10,749 nt of DNA from the NCBI GenBank assembly GCA_039029935.1, contig JBCCFC010000354.1, positions 1 through 10,749 of the forward strand, given 5' to 3'. The notes beneath the pieces are model-generated. The model was given only the letters and a program-made list of their open reading frames with translations, did no database searches and was not told the origin of the DNA. Source of the stretch: G039029935 sp039029935. Lineage in GTDB: Bacteria; Chloroflexota; Anaerolineae; Caldilineales; Caldilineaceae. Shown here piece by piece: positions 1 to 7,146 of this stretch. Every line of letters begins with the position of its first letter. The first letter of the stretch is position 1. Both the position numbers and the translations under genes were made by a program.

Positions 1-28
1 CGTCGGGTTGAAGCTGATCGATTGGGCG

Positions 29-3000
29 TCAAAAGCGACGATCCGAGGCGATTTGAGCCGGTTCTGCTGGTGATCGACCCGCCTCGCCATCCTCGTTGTC
101 ATCGTGGATGCTCGCTGATGCCAGTTGATGGCGCACCGCGTTCTGTGCTGGTGCAGGTAGATGCAGCCGCACCCACTGGCTTTCCTCCAGATACAGGTTG
201 AAGAGGACGATGCTGTGTTGGTCGCCATCCTGAAAGGCAAAGGATTGAACATAGTGGATATCCACTGGTGCGGTGATACCATTGATGGCGGCTTGGGTCC
301 ATGACGGATTGTCGCCATAGTGTCTGGTTGCGACTAGATTGCCCTGTAATGCTTTGTTGATCAACTCCAGCCCCAGCCATGTCGGGCGTTTGCGTCCAGT
401 GGCAGCAATGTCACGCAGCATACCGGGCAGATAGACATATTGCGTATTGCCCTCGGCATCCTGCACGGTCTGGTCGATAAAGCCCAGAGACGAGTACCCC
501 ACTTGGTCGATGATGCCAAGGTCGCGCAGATAGGTGAGCATGTGGAGCGGCAAGGCGATGCCCATGTTGAGTCCGGTGACAAAATCGTTGTATACGTCCA
601 GCGGTGGTTCATCACCGTCAGGTACAATGCCATCCTCTGCGCCTGTGTTGATGGCGATGCCGTTGATTGCCATGCCCGTTTCTTGTCCCGATGCGTTGAG
701 CCAGTATTGACTGTGTTGCAGCCAGCCTGTCAGGATTTCCACATCCTGTTGCGCTTTGGCAAAGAGCGGGTAGTAGCGTTCGGCATCTGAGCCATAGTCA
801 GTCAGGTGGCCGATGCGCGGACCGACGGCAATGGTGTCATGCACTTTACTGTCGGCGTCGATTTTTTGATGGGTCGATGGATAATTTTGTAAGCCGTGCA
901 AAATCAGGTTAAAGCCGTTGGCGTCATAATGCGGATGTTGGATGAAGAGCGGGAAGCGGTCATGCGCAATGCGGCTCATGTCGATGCTGTTCTCAAAGCC
1001 CTGCCCCTTATTGGCCCCGCCGTGCCACGAAAGTTCGAGATGGATGGTGTCAAACACGTCGGTCCAAGGCGCGGTCTGTCCCAGCGCAGCGCGTTTGTCG
1101 GCATAGGGTGTGTTGCCATCAGCAGGTGCGCTCAGGTAATCCATCAGGTGCGTGTATTCTTCCTTTGTGAAGGTCGGCGGCAGTAAGTACCAAGGCTCTG
1201 CACCGATATGCTGACAGAGTTCCAAGAATTGATGGAGCGAATAGCTAAAGTTGGTGGCAGAGGTGTGGTTGAGTCGGAAATTGTGGGCTGGGCGCGCCCA
1301 AGATTCGGCCAATTGTGCATCCAACGTTGTGCCGACATGCTGGTCAGCGGTCCGCAAAATGCCAGGGTTAAGGTCTAGCAGCGCATTGACATACGCATCC
1401 GTGAAAACAGTTGGGTTGGTGTCATCCAGATTGTGGAGTTCCACATCATCGACCCACACTTCGGTGGCCGCACCGCTGGTATTGGCCACACTGTAGAAGT
1501 TGACGGTCAAGCTCGGATGACTGCCTTCTTCGGTGTAGGGACCGACGGGGTCCATGCCCGCTGGCACGGCAAAGGTGCGTGTATAGTGTTGCCACTGGTC
1601 AGTCAGCGTAAAGGTGCTGTCCATAAACGTGGCCTCTGTGCCACCGCCTGCACCACGACTAAAGAGCACCCGCAGTTTGTCACCATGCTGCTTGCCTTTT
1701 GCCCAGATCGAAAACTGCCAGTTGCCCTCAATCAGCATCATCTTGCCTGATGTGGGGAAATGACCGCCCCACCAGTTGTCCCAGTACATCGTGTACTCAG
1801 CGGGGTGAGTCAAGTATAACGACTGCTGACCAGGACTATCAGGGCGCGTCGTGCTGGTGTCGGCACTATAGCCATCGCCCAAAACCGCAGCCCCAATTCC
1901 TGCCAATGTCTGGTGTATAAACACGACATCACCTACATCTGGGGCAAGACCATCACCCTCCAAGGTAAACACATAGCGACCATCCTCAATCGCAAAATCG
2001 GTGACAGTGCCTGTGCGGTCTTTGGCCGGACCCGTCGCAATCTCATAGGTTGCCCCTGTCCAATAGCCTGCGGGTTGACCACTGCCATACTGGACCACAA
2101 TACGTGTCCCGCTCGACCCTTCACCGACATAGAAGACGCTGTTGAAGATGCTGGCCTCAAAGCCTGGATTGTCATAGATATTTTTGAGATGTTGCGCAGC
2201 CAATCCACGATTATGACCGGGCACTTGGATACCAAAGCGTTTGATGTCTGTCACCAGCGACTCTACACCCACTTCGATATCGGTGATGGATGCATCGGGT
2301 ACCATTGTCGGTGTCGATGTTGGTGTGTCGGTCGGCGTTGGTGTGTGAGTGAAGGTAGGTGTCGCCGTCGGGATGTTCAAATCACGCTGCCATGTGATGA
2401 CATGCACAGAGTGCGCAGGGAGTTGCAGGGGATAGTTGTTGTCAAAATCAGTCAGGGCAATCGTCTGGATATCCACTGTCTGTATCATCTCATTGTTGTC
2501 GCTGATGTTATCGGCACGCAGTTGATGATAGGTGGCATTGCTCTGGGGTGGAGTGGGTAGCTCAAGCGTGACCGCGTGTGCGGTGTCCATGCTTAGATTG
2601 AACAGCACAAGACCGTAGCTGTCGCCATCCTGAAAGGCAAACGACTGAATCTCATTCACCTGGATTTCCGCATCAACCCCGTTGATCGCTGCCTGCGTCC
2701 ATGTTGGATTTCCACCACTCTGGCTGGTTGTGATGAGGTTGCCCTGAATGGCCTTATTGACCATCTCCAAGCCCAGCCATGCCGGACGTTTGCGTCCTGT
2801 TGCCGCAATATCACGCAATAGCCCCCACAACCGGAGGCGGGTTCCACTTTGATAGGCATTGGCATGACCCAACGACGAATGGGCAATCTGGTCGATGATA
2901 CCAAGTTCACGTAGATAGGTGAGCATATAGAGCGGTTGCGCAATGCCATGCCCCAACCCCGTAATCATCTCATTGCGTGTCTCCCCAGAGGCATCACTGG

Positions 3001-4747
3001 TATAATCGCTAAAGTTAAGCCCGTAGACCGCCAGTTGAGTGCCTTTGCCCGATGTCGTCAGATGATCAACCCCCTGCTTGAGTTCGCCTGTCGTGACATC
3101 TTGGACAGGACGGGCAAAGAGTGGTGGATAACGGTTACTCTCATCATCGCCGGGATTATCAAAATAGGGCGCAACACTGATGGTGTCGTGGGCATCACTG
3201 TTGGCGTCGATGCGCTGTTGTGTCGGCGGATAGGTCGCCGAACCGGGGATAATCAGATTGAACGTGTCCGCATCATACTCATCGCTGGCCTTGAGCATAG
3301 CAAGCCGACTGTTGGCAACTTGCGCCGTCCGTACGCTGCCGTTGATGCCATGCCCCTTGCTGCCGTTGAACGAGGTTTCGTGTCCATACTCGATGTGGAT
3401 GCGAGTAAAGACATCGGTCCAAGGCGCGGGTTGCCCCATTGCCGCGCGTCTGTCCGCATAGACTTCGCCACTATCCCCCTGTTCATCAAACACGGCCCCC
3501 AAATAGGCCATGAGGTCATCCAAATCCGTGCTGGACAACGTTGGGGGCAGCACAATCCAAGGCTCGGCCCCTACCTCGGCGCAGAGTTCAAGAAACTCAT
3601 GCAACGAATAGCCATAACGATAGGGGTTGCTGCTGGTCAAGCTGTAATTGTGCGTCTTGCGCGCCCAAGGTTCGGCCACAAAGGTGTCCAAATCCATGCC
3701 CGCCTGTGTACCCCACGAGCGTAAAATACCCGGCTGCAAGTCCTTGAGTGCGTTGACATAGGCGTCGGTAAAGACGGTGAAATTTTCCTGCGGGTTGGCG
3801 TGGTCCGTGCTGTGCAGCGATGCATCATCGAGCCAAATCTCCGAGTCCGCTGCCAGCGTGTAAAAGTCAAGGCTCAAATTGGGATGACTGCCCGACTCGC
3901 CATAGGGACCAATGGGGTCTGTGCCAACAGGGATATTGACATCAATCGTGTATTCCTGCCAACCGTCGGTCAATGTCAATGTCTCGTCGATAAAGGTCGC
4001 CTCATCACCGCGCCGGAAACGCACCCACATCTCCTCACCGTTCGTCTTGGCCTTCGCCCACACACTCAACCGCCAGTTGCCCTCCATCAGGATCATCTTG
4101 CCCGATGTCGGGAATTTGCCACCCCAATTGTTGTCCATAAACAATGAGTATGCGGCCGAATGCACCATATGCACCGACTGTTGCCCCGGACTACCCGGTC
4201 GCGTGGTCGTCGTGTCCGCCGTGTAGTTGTTGCCCCAATCATTGGCAATCCCCGATATCGGCTTGCTGACAAACAGCGTATCCCATTCCGCAGGCACAGC
4301 CCCATCGCTGTCTAGATGAAAGACATATTTGCCATCCACATGCGTAAAGTCGCTGATGACACCCGTGCGCCCAATCGCCGTACCACTGGCAAACTCATAG
4401 GTCGCCCCGTTCCAGAAATCCTCTGGCTGGCGCGTATTGTTGTAGGCATGAATCACCGTATCACCCGTTGATTCCGCACCGACATGGATGATGCTGCTAA
4501 AGACACCCGCCTCAAACCCCGGATTGATGAGGATGTTCTTGATGTGTTGGGCTGAATCGGCAGGGTCGCGCGCATCAACGTTGATGCCAAAGCGTTTGGC
4601 GTTGGACGTGAGAATCGTGTCAGAAATCGTGACGGTTGTCGGTGTTTCCGCAGCAAAAATTGACGCCGTGTAGACAGCGATAGGCGCGATAAGCGCGATG
4701 AGAATCAGAACGAGTATAGGTGTTGATTGTGTGTTTTTGTTTGGCAT
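29..4747 (-). CDS. Secreted two-module glycoside-hydrolase-like protein (probable carbohydrate-active or carbohydrate-binding), 3' end probably frameshifted
   Basis: The 1572-residue protein starts at ATG 4747, with GGAG eight bases upstream. Residues 1-33 form a signal peptide: short polar start, hydrophobic run at 11-32, Ala-rich cleavage region. It has two homologous modules, about 38-790 and 819-1572, joined by a Thr/Pro linker at about 791-818. Both begin 'KRFGI' and contain 'NPGFEA', 'GATYE', 'TRPxSPGQQS', 'FPTSGKM', 'GPYxExGSHP', 'SLHxFLELC', 'GAEPW', 'LGIIDQ' and 'DIAATGRKRP'. I read the first ~270 residues of each as a jelly-roll carbohydrate-binding domain and the rest as a TIM barrel of clan GH-A type, similar to large secreted bacterial proteins usually left as hypothetical or carbohydrate-binding. 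The acid/base-like motif is 'EYGHE' in module 1 (E457), but the matching position in module 2 is H1242. The presumed nucleophile positions hold Gly (G576, G1363). The exact GH family is unrecognised and activity is uncertain. The last ~20 residues do not match module 1, suggesting a frameshift. No co-directional neighbour is visible. Confidence 0.85.
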   Translation of the reverse strand: MPNKNTQSTPILVLILIALIAPIAVYTASIFAAETPTTVTISDTILTSNAKRFGINVDARDPADSAQHIKNILINPGFEAGVFSSIIHVGAESTGDTVIHAYNNTRQPEDFWNGATYEFASGTAIGRTGVISDFTHVDGKYVFHLDSDGAVPAEWDTLFVSKPISGIANDWGNNYTADTTTTRPGSPGQQSVHMVHSAAYSLFMDNNWGGKFPTSGKMILMEGNWRLSVWAKAKTNGEEMWVRFRRGDEATFIDETLTLTDGWQEYTIDVNIPVGTDPIGPYGESGSHPNLSLDFYTLAADSEIWLDDASLHSTDHANPQENFTVFTDAYVNALKDLQPGILRSWGTQAGMDLDTFVAEPWARKTHNYSLTSSNPYRYGYSLHEFLELCAEVGAEPWIVLPPTLSSTDLDDLMAYLGAVFDEQGDSGEVYADRRAAMGQPAPWTDVFTRIHIEYGHETSFNGSKGHGINGSVRTAQVANSRLAMLKASDEYDADTFNLIIPGSATYPPTQQRIDANSDAHDTISVAPYFDNPGDDESNRYPPLFARPVQDVTTGELKQGVDHLTTSGKGTQLAVYGLNFSDYTSDASGETRNEMITGLGHGIAQPLYMLTYLRELGIIDQIAHSSLGHANAYQSGTRLRLWGLLRDIAATGRKRPAWLGLEMVNKAIQGNLITTSQSGGNPTWTQAAINGVDAEIQVNEIQSFAFQDGDSYGLVLFNLSMDTAHAVTLELPTPPQSNATYHQLRADNISDNNEMIQTVDIQTIALTDFDNNYPLQLPAHSVHVITWQRDLNIPTATPTFTHTPTPTDTPTSTPTMVPDASITDIEVGVESLVTDIKRFGIQVPGHNRGLAAQHLKNIYDNPGFEASIFNSVFYVGEGSSGTRIVVQYGSGQPAGYWTGATYEIATGPAKDRTGTVTDFAIEDGRYVFTLEGDGLAPDVGDVVFIHQTLAGIGAAVLGDGYSADTSTTRPDSPGQQSLYLTHPAEYTMYWDNWWGGHFPTSGKMMLIEGNWQFSIWAKGKQHGDKLRVLFSRGAGGGTEATFMDSTFTLTDQWQHYTRTFAVPAGMDPVGPYTEEGSHPSLTVNFYSVANTSGAATEVWVDDVELHNLDDTNPTVFTDAYVNALLDLNPGILRTADQHVGTTLDAQLAESWARPAHNFRLNHTSATNFSYSLHQFLELCQHIGAEPWYLLPPTFTKEEYTHLMDYLSAPADGNTPYADKRAALGQTAPWTDVFDTIHLELSWHGGANKGQGFENSIDMSRIAHDRFPLFIQHPHYDANGFNLILHGLQNYPSTHQKIDADSKVHDTIAVGPRIGHLTDYGSDAERYYPLFAKAQQDVEILTGWLQHSQYWLNASGQETGMAINGIAINTGAEDGIVPDGDEPPLDVYNDFVTGLNMGIALPLHMLTYLRDLGIIDQVGYSSLGFIDQTVQDAEGNTQYVYLPGMLRDIAATGRKRPTWLGLELINKALQGNLVATRHYGDNPSWTQAAINGITAPVDIHYVQSFAFQDGDQHSIVLFNLYLEESQWVRLHLPAPAQNAVRHQLASASIHDDNEDGEAGRSPAEPAQIASDRRF
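2295..2376 (-). repeat. Thr/Pro-rich interdomain linker between the duplicated modules
   Basis: On the minus strand this stretch encodes about 27 residues of alternating Thr and Pro with occasional Ala, Ser and Asp, in the pattern 'PTATPTFTHTPTPTDTP'. It separates the last beta-strand of module 1 (ending near 'HVITWQ') from the start of module 2 ('SITDIEVGV'). Linkers of this type are common in secreted Chloroflexota proteins and give flexible spacing between folded units. Confidence 0.85.
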
Positions 4748-4794
4748 GTGTTTGGCTCCGTTGGCTAGACATCACGTTGGCTGTGATTGGGGAT

Positions 4795-4800
4795 AGTATA
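4795..4800 (-). promoter_or_regulatory. Probable -10 box for the leftward secreted-protein gene
   Basis: The minus strand reads TATACT here, 47 bases upstream of the ATG at 4747. This matches a sigma-70-type -10 element at five of six positions. No good -35 box is seen 16-18 bases further upstream, where the sequence is A/T-rich. The same hexamer, also preceded by GC, faces the other way at 4889-4894, so the two genes probably have similar divergent promoters. Confidence 0.45.
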
Positions 4801-4812
4801 GCCTATTTTTTT

Positions 4813-4871
4813 GGATGGGAAAAATTTTTGTTCATCATTCTCTTTCGCTTTTGGGTGATGGAAAATTTTTG
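4813..4871. repeat. A/T-rich direct repeat between the divergent promoters
   Basis: The stretch at 4813-4830, GGATGGGAAAAATTTTTG, recurs with small changes as TGATGGAAAATTTTTG at 4856-4871. The copies are about 42 bases, or four helical turns, apart. Each carries an A-tract running into a T-tract. They lie between the two outward-facing -10 boxes. They may bend DNA, act as UP-like elements or bind a regulator; the sequence alone does not decide this. Confidence 0.4.
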
Positions 4872-4885
4872 AGGACGAACAAGTA

Positions 4886-4894
4886 TGCTATACT
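4886..4894 (+). promoter_or_regulatory. Probable extended -10 promoter for the nuclease operon
   Basis: The plus strand reads TGCTATACT, an extended -10 element (TG-N-TATACT) that can work without a strong -35. The bases 17 upstream of the hexamer (TTTTTG, 4866-4871) match the -35 consensus only weakly. Transcription would start near 4901, giving a leader of about 100 bases before the ATG at 5005. Confidence 0.5.
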
Positions 4895-4897
4895 TTG

Positions 4898-4925
4898 GAT
4901 ACCCAAAAGATGCGAAAAGGGTATC
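4898..4925. promoter_or_regulatory. Inverted repeat at the predicted transcription start (possible operator or leader hairpin)
   Basis: GATACCC at 4898-4904 is the exact reverse complement of GGGTATC at 4919-4925, with a 14-base A-rich spacer. It begins four bases after the -10 hexamer at 4889-4894, so it covers the expected start site. It could be an operator for a dimeric repressor or a hairpin at the 5' end of the mRNA. There is no T-run after it, so it is not a typical terminator. Confidence 0.4.
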
Positions 4926-5004
4926 TGAGAAATAGGCTCAACAGAGTGTTCTCTTTGTGTACGAAGTGACTTGGCAAAGACAGCAACGTTGGAGTAAAAT
5001 CATC

Positions 5005-5772
5005 ATGGCAAACAACAAAACAAAAAAGAAGAAGAATGAAACGGATAGCCCCTTGAAACGGCTTGTGGGTATGGCACCAATTGATTTTGCAGAGTGGCTT
5101 TTGAAGACACAAGTCTCCCGTGCTGAGGAGGCGAATATTGAACTACAGGATGATCCTGTACCCCTCTCTGCGGACACACTCTATTGGATTACCTTAGCAC
5201 AACCTATGGTGCATGAGTCTGGTCCAAGGAAAGGTCAAACATACGATCGAGTCCTCTTACACATTGAATTTCAAGGTAAATCAACATGGAAACCGATGCG
5301 ACTGCGCGAGTTGGATTATATTGTGCGGGTGCAAGATGAGGAGATAATCAAAATGGTTGAGACATTGATTAGACATGATGATTGGGTACTGGATACACCA
5401 TTTATTCGTCGTTTACGTGAAGAGGGCCGCGCAGCGGAACGTGAGGTGCTACGCGAAGAGCGTCAAAGTTTTCAACAAGAACGCGAGGTATGGCTAAGAG
5501 AACGTATTCAACATCAACAGGAGCTTGAACGTGTCAAGACGCTTAGATTAAAGGAGATGGAGGTGCGGCGTCAAGATATACTTAAATTCATGGTTTCCCG
5601 TTATGATCCATCTGCCGCTGAGTATCTGCGTGTACAAGAGCTTTTATCGACTATCAGCAATCATGATAAATTTAATTCTGTTTGGGCTGCACTGCTCCGG
5701 CTAGATGATTTTGGACAATTCTATTTGGCAGTGGAAGAGCTTGTCAATGCTGAAAATAAGCTAGATGTATAG
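5005..5772 (+). CDS. Rpn-like PD-(D/E)XK nuclease-family protein with a shortened core
   Basis: This 255-residue protein is placed at ATG 5005 because GGAG sits ten bases upstream and the start is followed by a basic 'MANNKTKKKKN' stretch; a GTG at 4957 in the same frame has no better signal. Residues 18-35 ('LKRLVGMAPIDFAEWLL') and 82-90 ('RVLLHIEFQ') match the start and the ExQ strand of Rpn/DUF4351-like nucleases common in Chloroflexota and cyanobacteria. E88 and Q90 would be the ExQ pair, and D57 is the candidate upstream acid. In relatives as I know them, roughly 100 more residues of core follow. Here the chain passes from 'RLRELDYIVRV' straight to an acidic/basic helical tail. Residues 134-190 look like a coiled coil. 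The next gene starts 40 bases after the stop on the same strand, so the two probably form an operon. It may be catalytically dead or a partner of its neighbour. Family membership is fairly sure; function is not. Confidence 0.75.
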   Translation: MANNKTKKKKNETDSPLKRLVGMAPIDFAEWLLKTQVSRAEEANIELQDDPVPLSADTLYWITLAQPMVHESGPRKGQTYDRVLLHIEFQGKSTWKPMRLRELDYIVRVQDEEIIKMVETLIRHDDWVLDTPFIRRLREEGRAAEREVLREERQSFQQEREVWLRERIQHQQELERVKTLRLKEMEVRRQDILKFMVSRYDPSAAEYLRVQELLSTISNHDKFNSVWAALLRLDDFGQFYLAVEELVNAENKLDV

Positions 5773-5812
5773 AACTCAATACTATCGAGGGATTAACAGA
5801 TAGGAATATTTC

Positions 5813-6793
5813 ATGACACAAAAATCAATCCAAAACGTGCATATTGCACGATTAGATAATTCAGTTGTTTTCAAGAAATTGTTTCGTGATCCAGATATTC
5901 TCAACGAATTTATCAAGGATTTACTTGGCTTGGACCTACAAATCACCGCGGCGCAGATTGAAACCGAAAAAAAATTTGCACCACCAGTGGGCAAGGTAGA
6001 TATAGCCTATGATATCTTTGTGGATGACCCCAAGAATCGCATTGTCATTGAAATTCAGCGTGTACGCTATGGCAACCACTATGACCGCTTTTTCTATTAT
6101 TTTTTGATTGCGATTATTGAACAGGTCAAAAGTCATAAAACTTATACCATGGACCGCACTGTCTATACAATTGTTTGGTTGACACAGCAAGTTCATGATA
6201 AGACCTATCAAAAGAGTATCTTGACGAACACGATTGAGACGAAGACACATACAGGCGAAGTCATTAACGTCTATCCACATAGACTTATTTTTCTCAATCC
6301 TCATTACGCGGATGCAGAAACACCCAAAGGTGTTGCAGATTGGATGAATTTGGTGGTTGAAAGTCTCAAGCACCCGACCAATCCAGAGCTAAACTATGAG
6401 CGAGATATTTTTCATAAGGCAATGGCACTGATTGCCGAGGATGGGTTGAATCCAACGGAACGGGCGAAAATTCTTGATGAGAATACGTATGAGGATGTCA
6501 TTCAATCAAGTCATCGTGCAGGTCACACCGCAGGCCATGCTATAGGGCTGGAGAAAGGCCGTGAAGAGGGGCTGGAGAAAGGCCGTGAAGAGGGGCTTGA
6601 AGAAGGACAGATTCAAAGTTTGCGTCGGATGTTATTTTTACAGCTAGCGCAAAAGTTTACCGATGTCCCAGAGAGCGTTCTGGGACAAATTGAACAGATG
6701 GATGATGTGAAACAGCTAGAAGCCTGGGTGGTTCAATTGATTACGGCGGTGTCTTGGCAGGATGTGTTTGCGGGTGAGGGATCGGTAGAATGA
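5813..6793 (+). CDS. Rpn family recombination-promoting nuclease / PD-(D/E)XK transposase-like protein
   Basis: The protein has 326 residues. ATG 5813 is preceded by AGGA with a seven-base gap. The N terminus 'DNSVVFKKLFRDPDIL' and the core 'KVDIAYDI...IVIEIQR' are the standard features of this family. D63, E80 and Q82 form a D-x(n)-ExQ catalytic set, followed by the 'NHYDRFFYY' helix (88-96). The length is normal for a full-length member. The family contains E. coli RpnA-type DNA nucleases that promote RecA-independent recombination; the in vivo role here is unknown. The C terminus has the typical Gly/Glu/Lys-rich repeat (about 245-266, 'GLEKGREE' twice) and then a short helical domain. It sits 40 bases after a second, shorter nuclease gene, probably in one transcript ending at the hairpin at 6884-6925. 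The gene is A/T-richer than the flanking secreted-protein genes. No terminal inverted repeats were found, so this is not an intact insertion sequence. Confidence 0.88.
   Translation: MTQKSIQNVHIARLDNSVVFKKLFRDPDILNEFIKDLLGLDLQITAAQIETEKKFAPPVGKVDIAYDIFVDDPKNRIVIEIQRVRYGNHYDRFFYYFLIAIIEQVKSHKTYTMDRTVYTIVWLTQQVHDKTYQKSILTNTIETKTHTGEVINVYPHRLIFLNPHYADAETPKGVADWMNLVVESLKHPTNPELNYERDIFHKAMALIAEDGLNPTERAKILDENTYEDVIQSSHRAGHTAGHAIGLEKGREEGLEKGREEGLEEGQIQSLRRMLFLQLAQKFTDVPESVLGQIEQMDDVKQLEAWVVQLITAVSWQDVFAGEGSVE
6545..6592 (+). repeat. Perfect 24-bp tandem repeat inside the nuclease gene
   Basis: Two identical 24-base units lie at 6545-6568 and 6569-6592 and encode 'GLEKGREE' twice; a diverged third unit follows from 6593. 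The unit is a multiple of three, so gain or loss by slippage keeps the frame and changes the length of the C-terminal charged helix. Such repeats are frequent at this place in the Rpn family. Confidence 0.9.
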
Positions 6794-6873
6794 TGTTCAC
6801 AATTGTTCTAGGACTGTTTTCAGATGACGAAAAACGTATTGTCAAACGTTTTGTACCAGAGAGAGCCTCTTAA
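6793..6873 (+). pseudogene. 26-codon ORF overlapping the nuclease stop, resembling a SecA N-terminal remnant
   Basis: The ATG shares one base with the TGA at 6791-6793. The frame reads 'MFTIVLGLFSDDEKRIVKRF' and then six more residues to a TAA at 6871-6873. The pattern of a hydrophobic start, 'FSDDEKRIVKRF' and Pro resembles the first ~20 residues of bacterial SecA proteins, where a short hydrophobic helix and '(F)GDxNER-x-hKRh-x-P' precede the conserved 'INALEP'. That next motif is absent here. It may be a decayed SecA 5' end, a translationally coupled short peptide, or chance. No separate ribosome binding site is apparent. Confidence 0.25.
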
Positions 6874-6883
6874 TTACAACAGG

Positions 6884-6925
6884 AAAAAAGACCGTTGCGA
6901 CTCACTATCGTGATGGTCCTTTTTT
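6884..6925 (+). terminator. Terminator-like hairpin after the nuclease operon
   Basis: AAAAAAGACC at 6884-6893 pairs with GGTCCTTTTTT at 6915-6925, leaving one bulged C. Inside the loop, TCAC (6902-6905) can pair with GTGA (6910-6913). The A-run upstream and T-run downstream suggest an intrinsic terminator usable in either direction. It lies 90 bases after the nuclease stop. Confidence 0.6.
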
Positions 6926-6985
6926 GCTACTGGAACATAATATTTTGTTCGTATATTAGCTTTGAAAGTAACGCCGTCAACACTG

Positions 6986-6998
6986 TATACGTCGTATA
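6986..6998. promoter_or_regulatory. Short palindrome upstream of the promoter
   Basis: TATACGTCGTATA is a perfect odd palindrome (six-base arms around a central T), 25 bases upstream of the -35 box at 7024-7029. The position fits an activator or repressor site for the large secreted-protein gene, but a 13-base A/T-rich palindrome can arise by chance. The rest of 6926-7020 is A/T-rich and holds no gene that I can see. Confidence 0.25.
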
Positions 6999-7023
6999 TA
7001 AACGCTATTTTTCTCTTCTCCGT

Positions 7024-7052
7024 TTTGCATTCATCACAATTTCTATTATAAT
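7024..7052 (+). promoter_or_regulatory. Probable sigma-70-type promoter of the large secreted-protein gene
   Basis: TTTGCA at 7024-7029 (four of six consensus matches) and a perfect TATAAT at 7047-7052 are separated by 17 bases. A start near 7059 would give a leader of about 88 bases, ending in AAGGA at 7136-7140, six bases before the ATG at 7147. No riboswitch-like fold was recognised in the leader. Confidence 0.6.
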
Positions 7053-7146
7053 GCCGCCAGGATAAGTTTTACGAGATCGGGAAGCCCTAGAGTTGATCAC
7101 TTAAAATGTCGATTCTATCGCTCTCATACACCGAAAAGGAACCGTC

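Noticed and set aside
2936..3724. Open 262-codon frame on the plus strand
   Set aside because: It lies fully inside the well-supported leftward secreted-protein gene, shows no family motif, and is best explained as a shadow frame of a G/C-balanced gene. The same applies to 1913-2560 and other plus-strand frames in 29-4747.
4957..5004. Upstream GTG start for the first nuclease gene, adding 16 residues
   Set aside because: The ATG at 5005 has a clear GGAG at suitable distance and a family-like basic start; the added segment has no family resemblance.
5005..6793. Complete insertion sequence carrying the Rpn-like genes
   Set aside because: Rpn proteins are often labelled transposases, but no terminal inverted repeats or target duplications were found flanking the pair.
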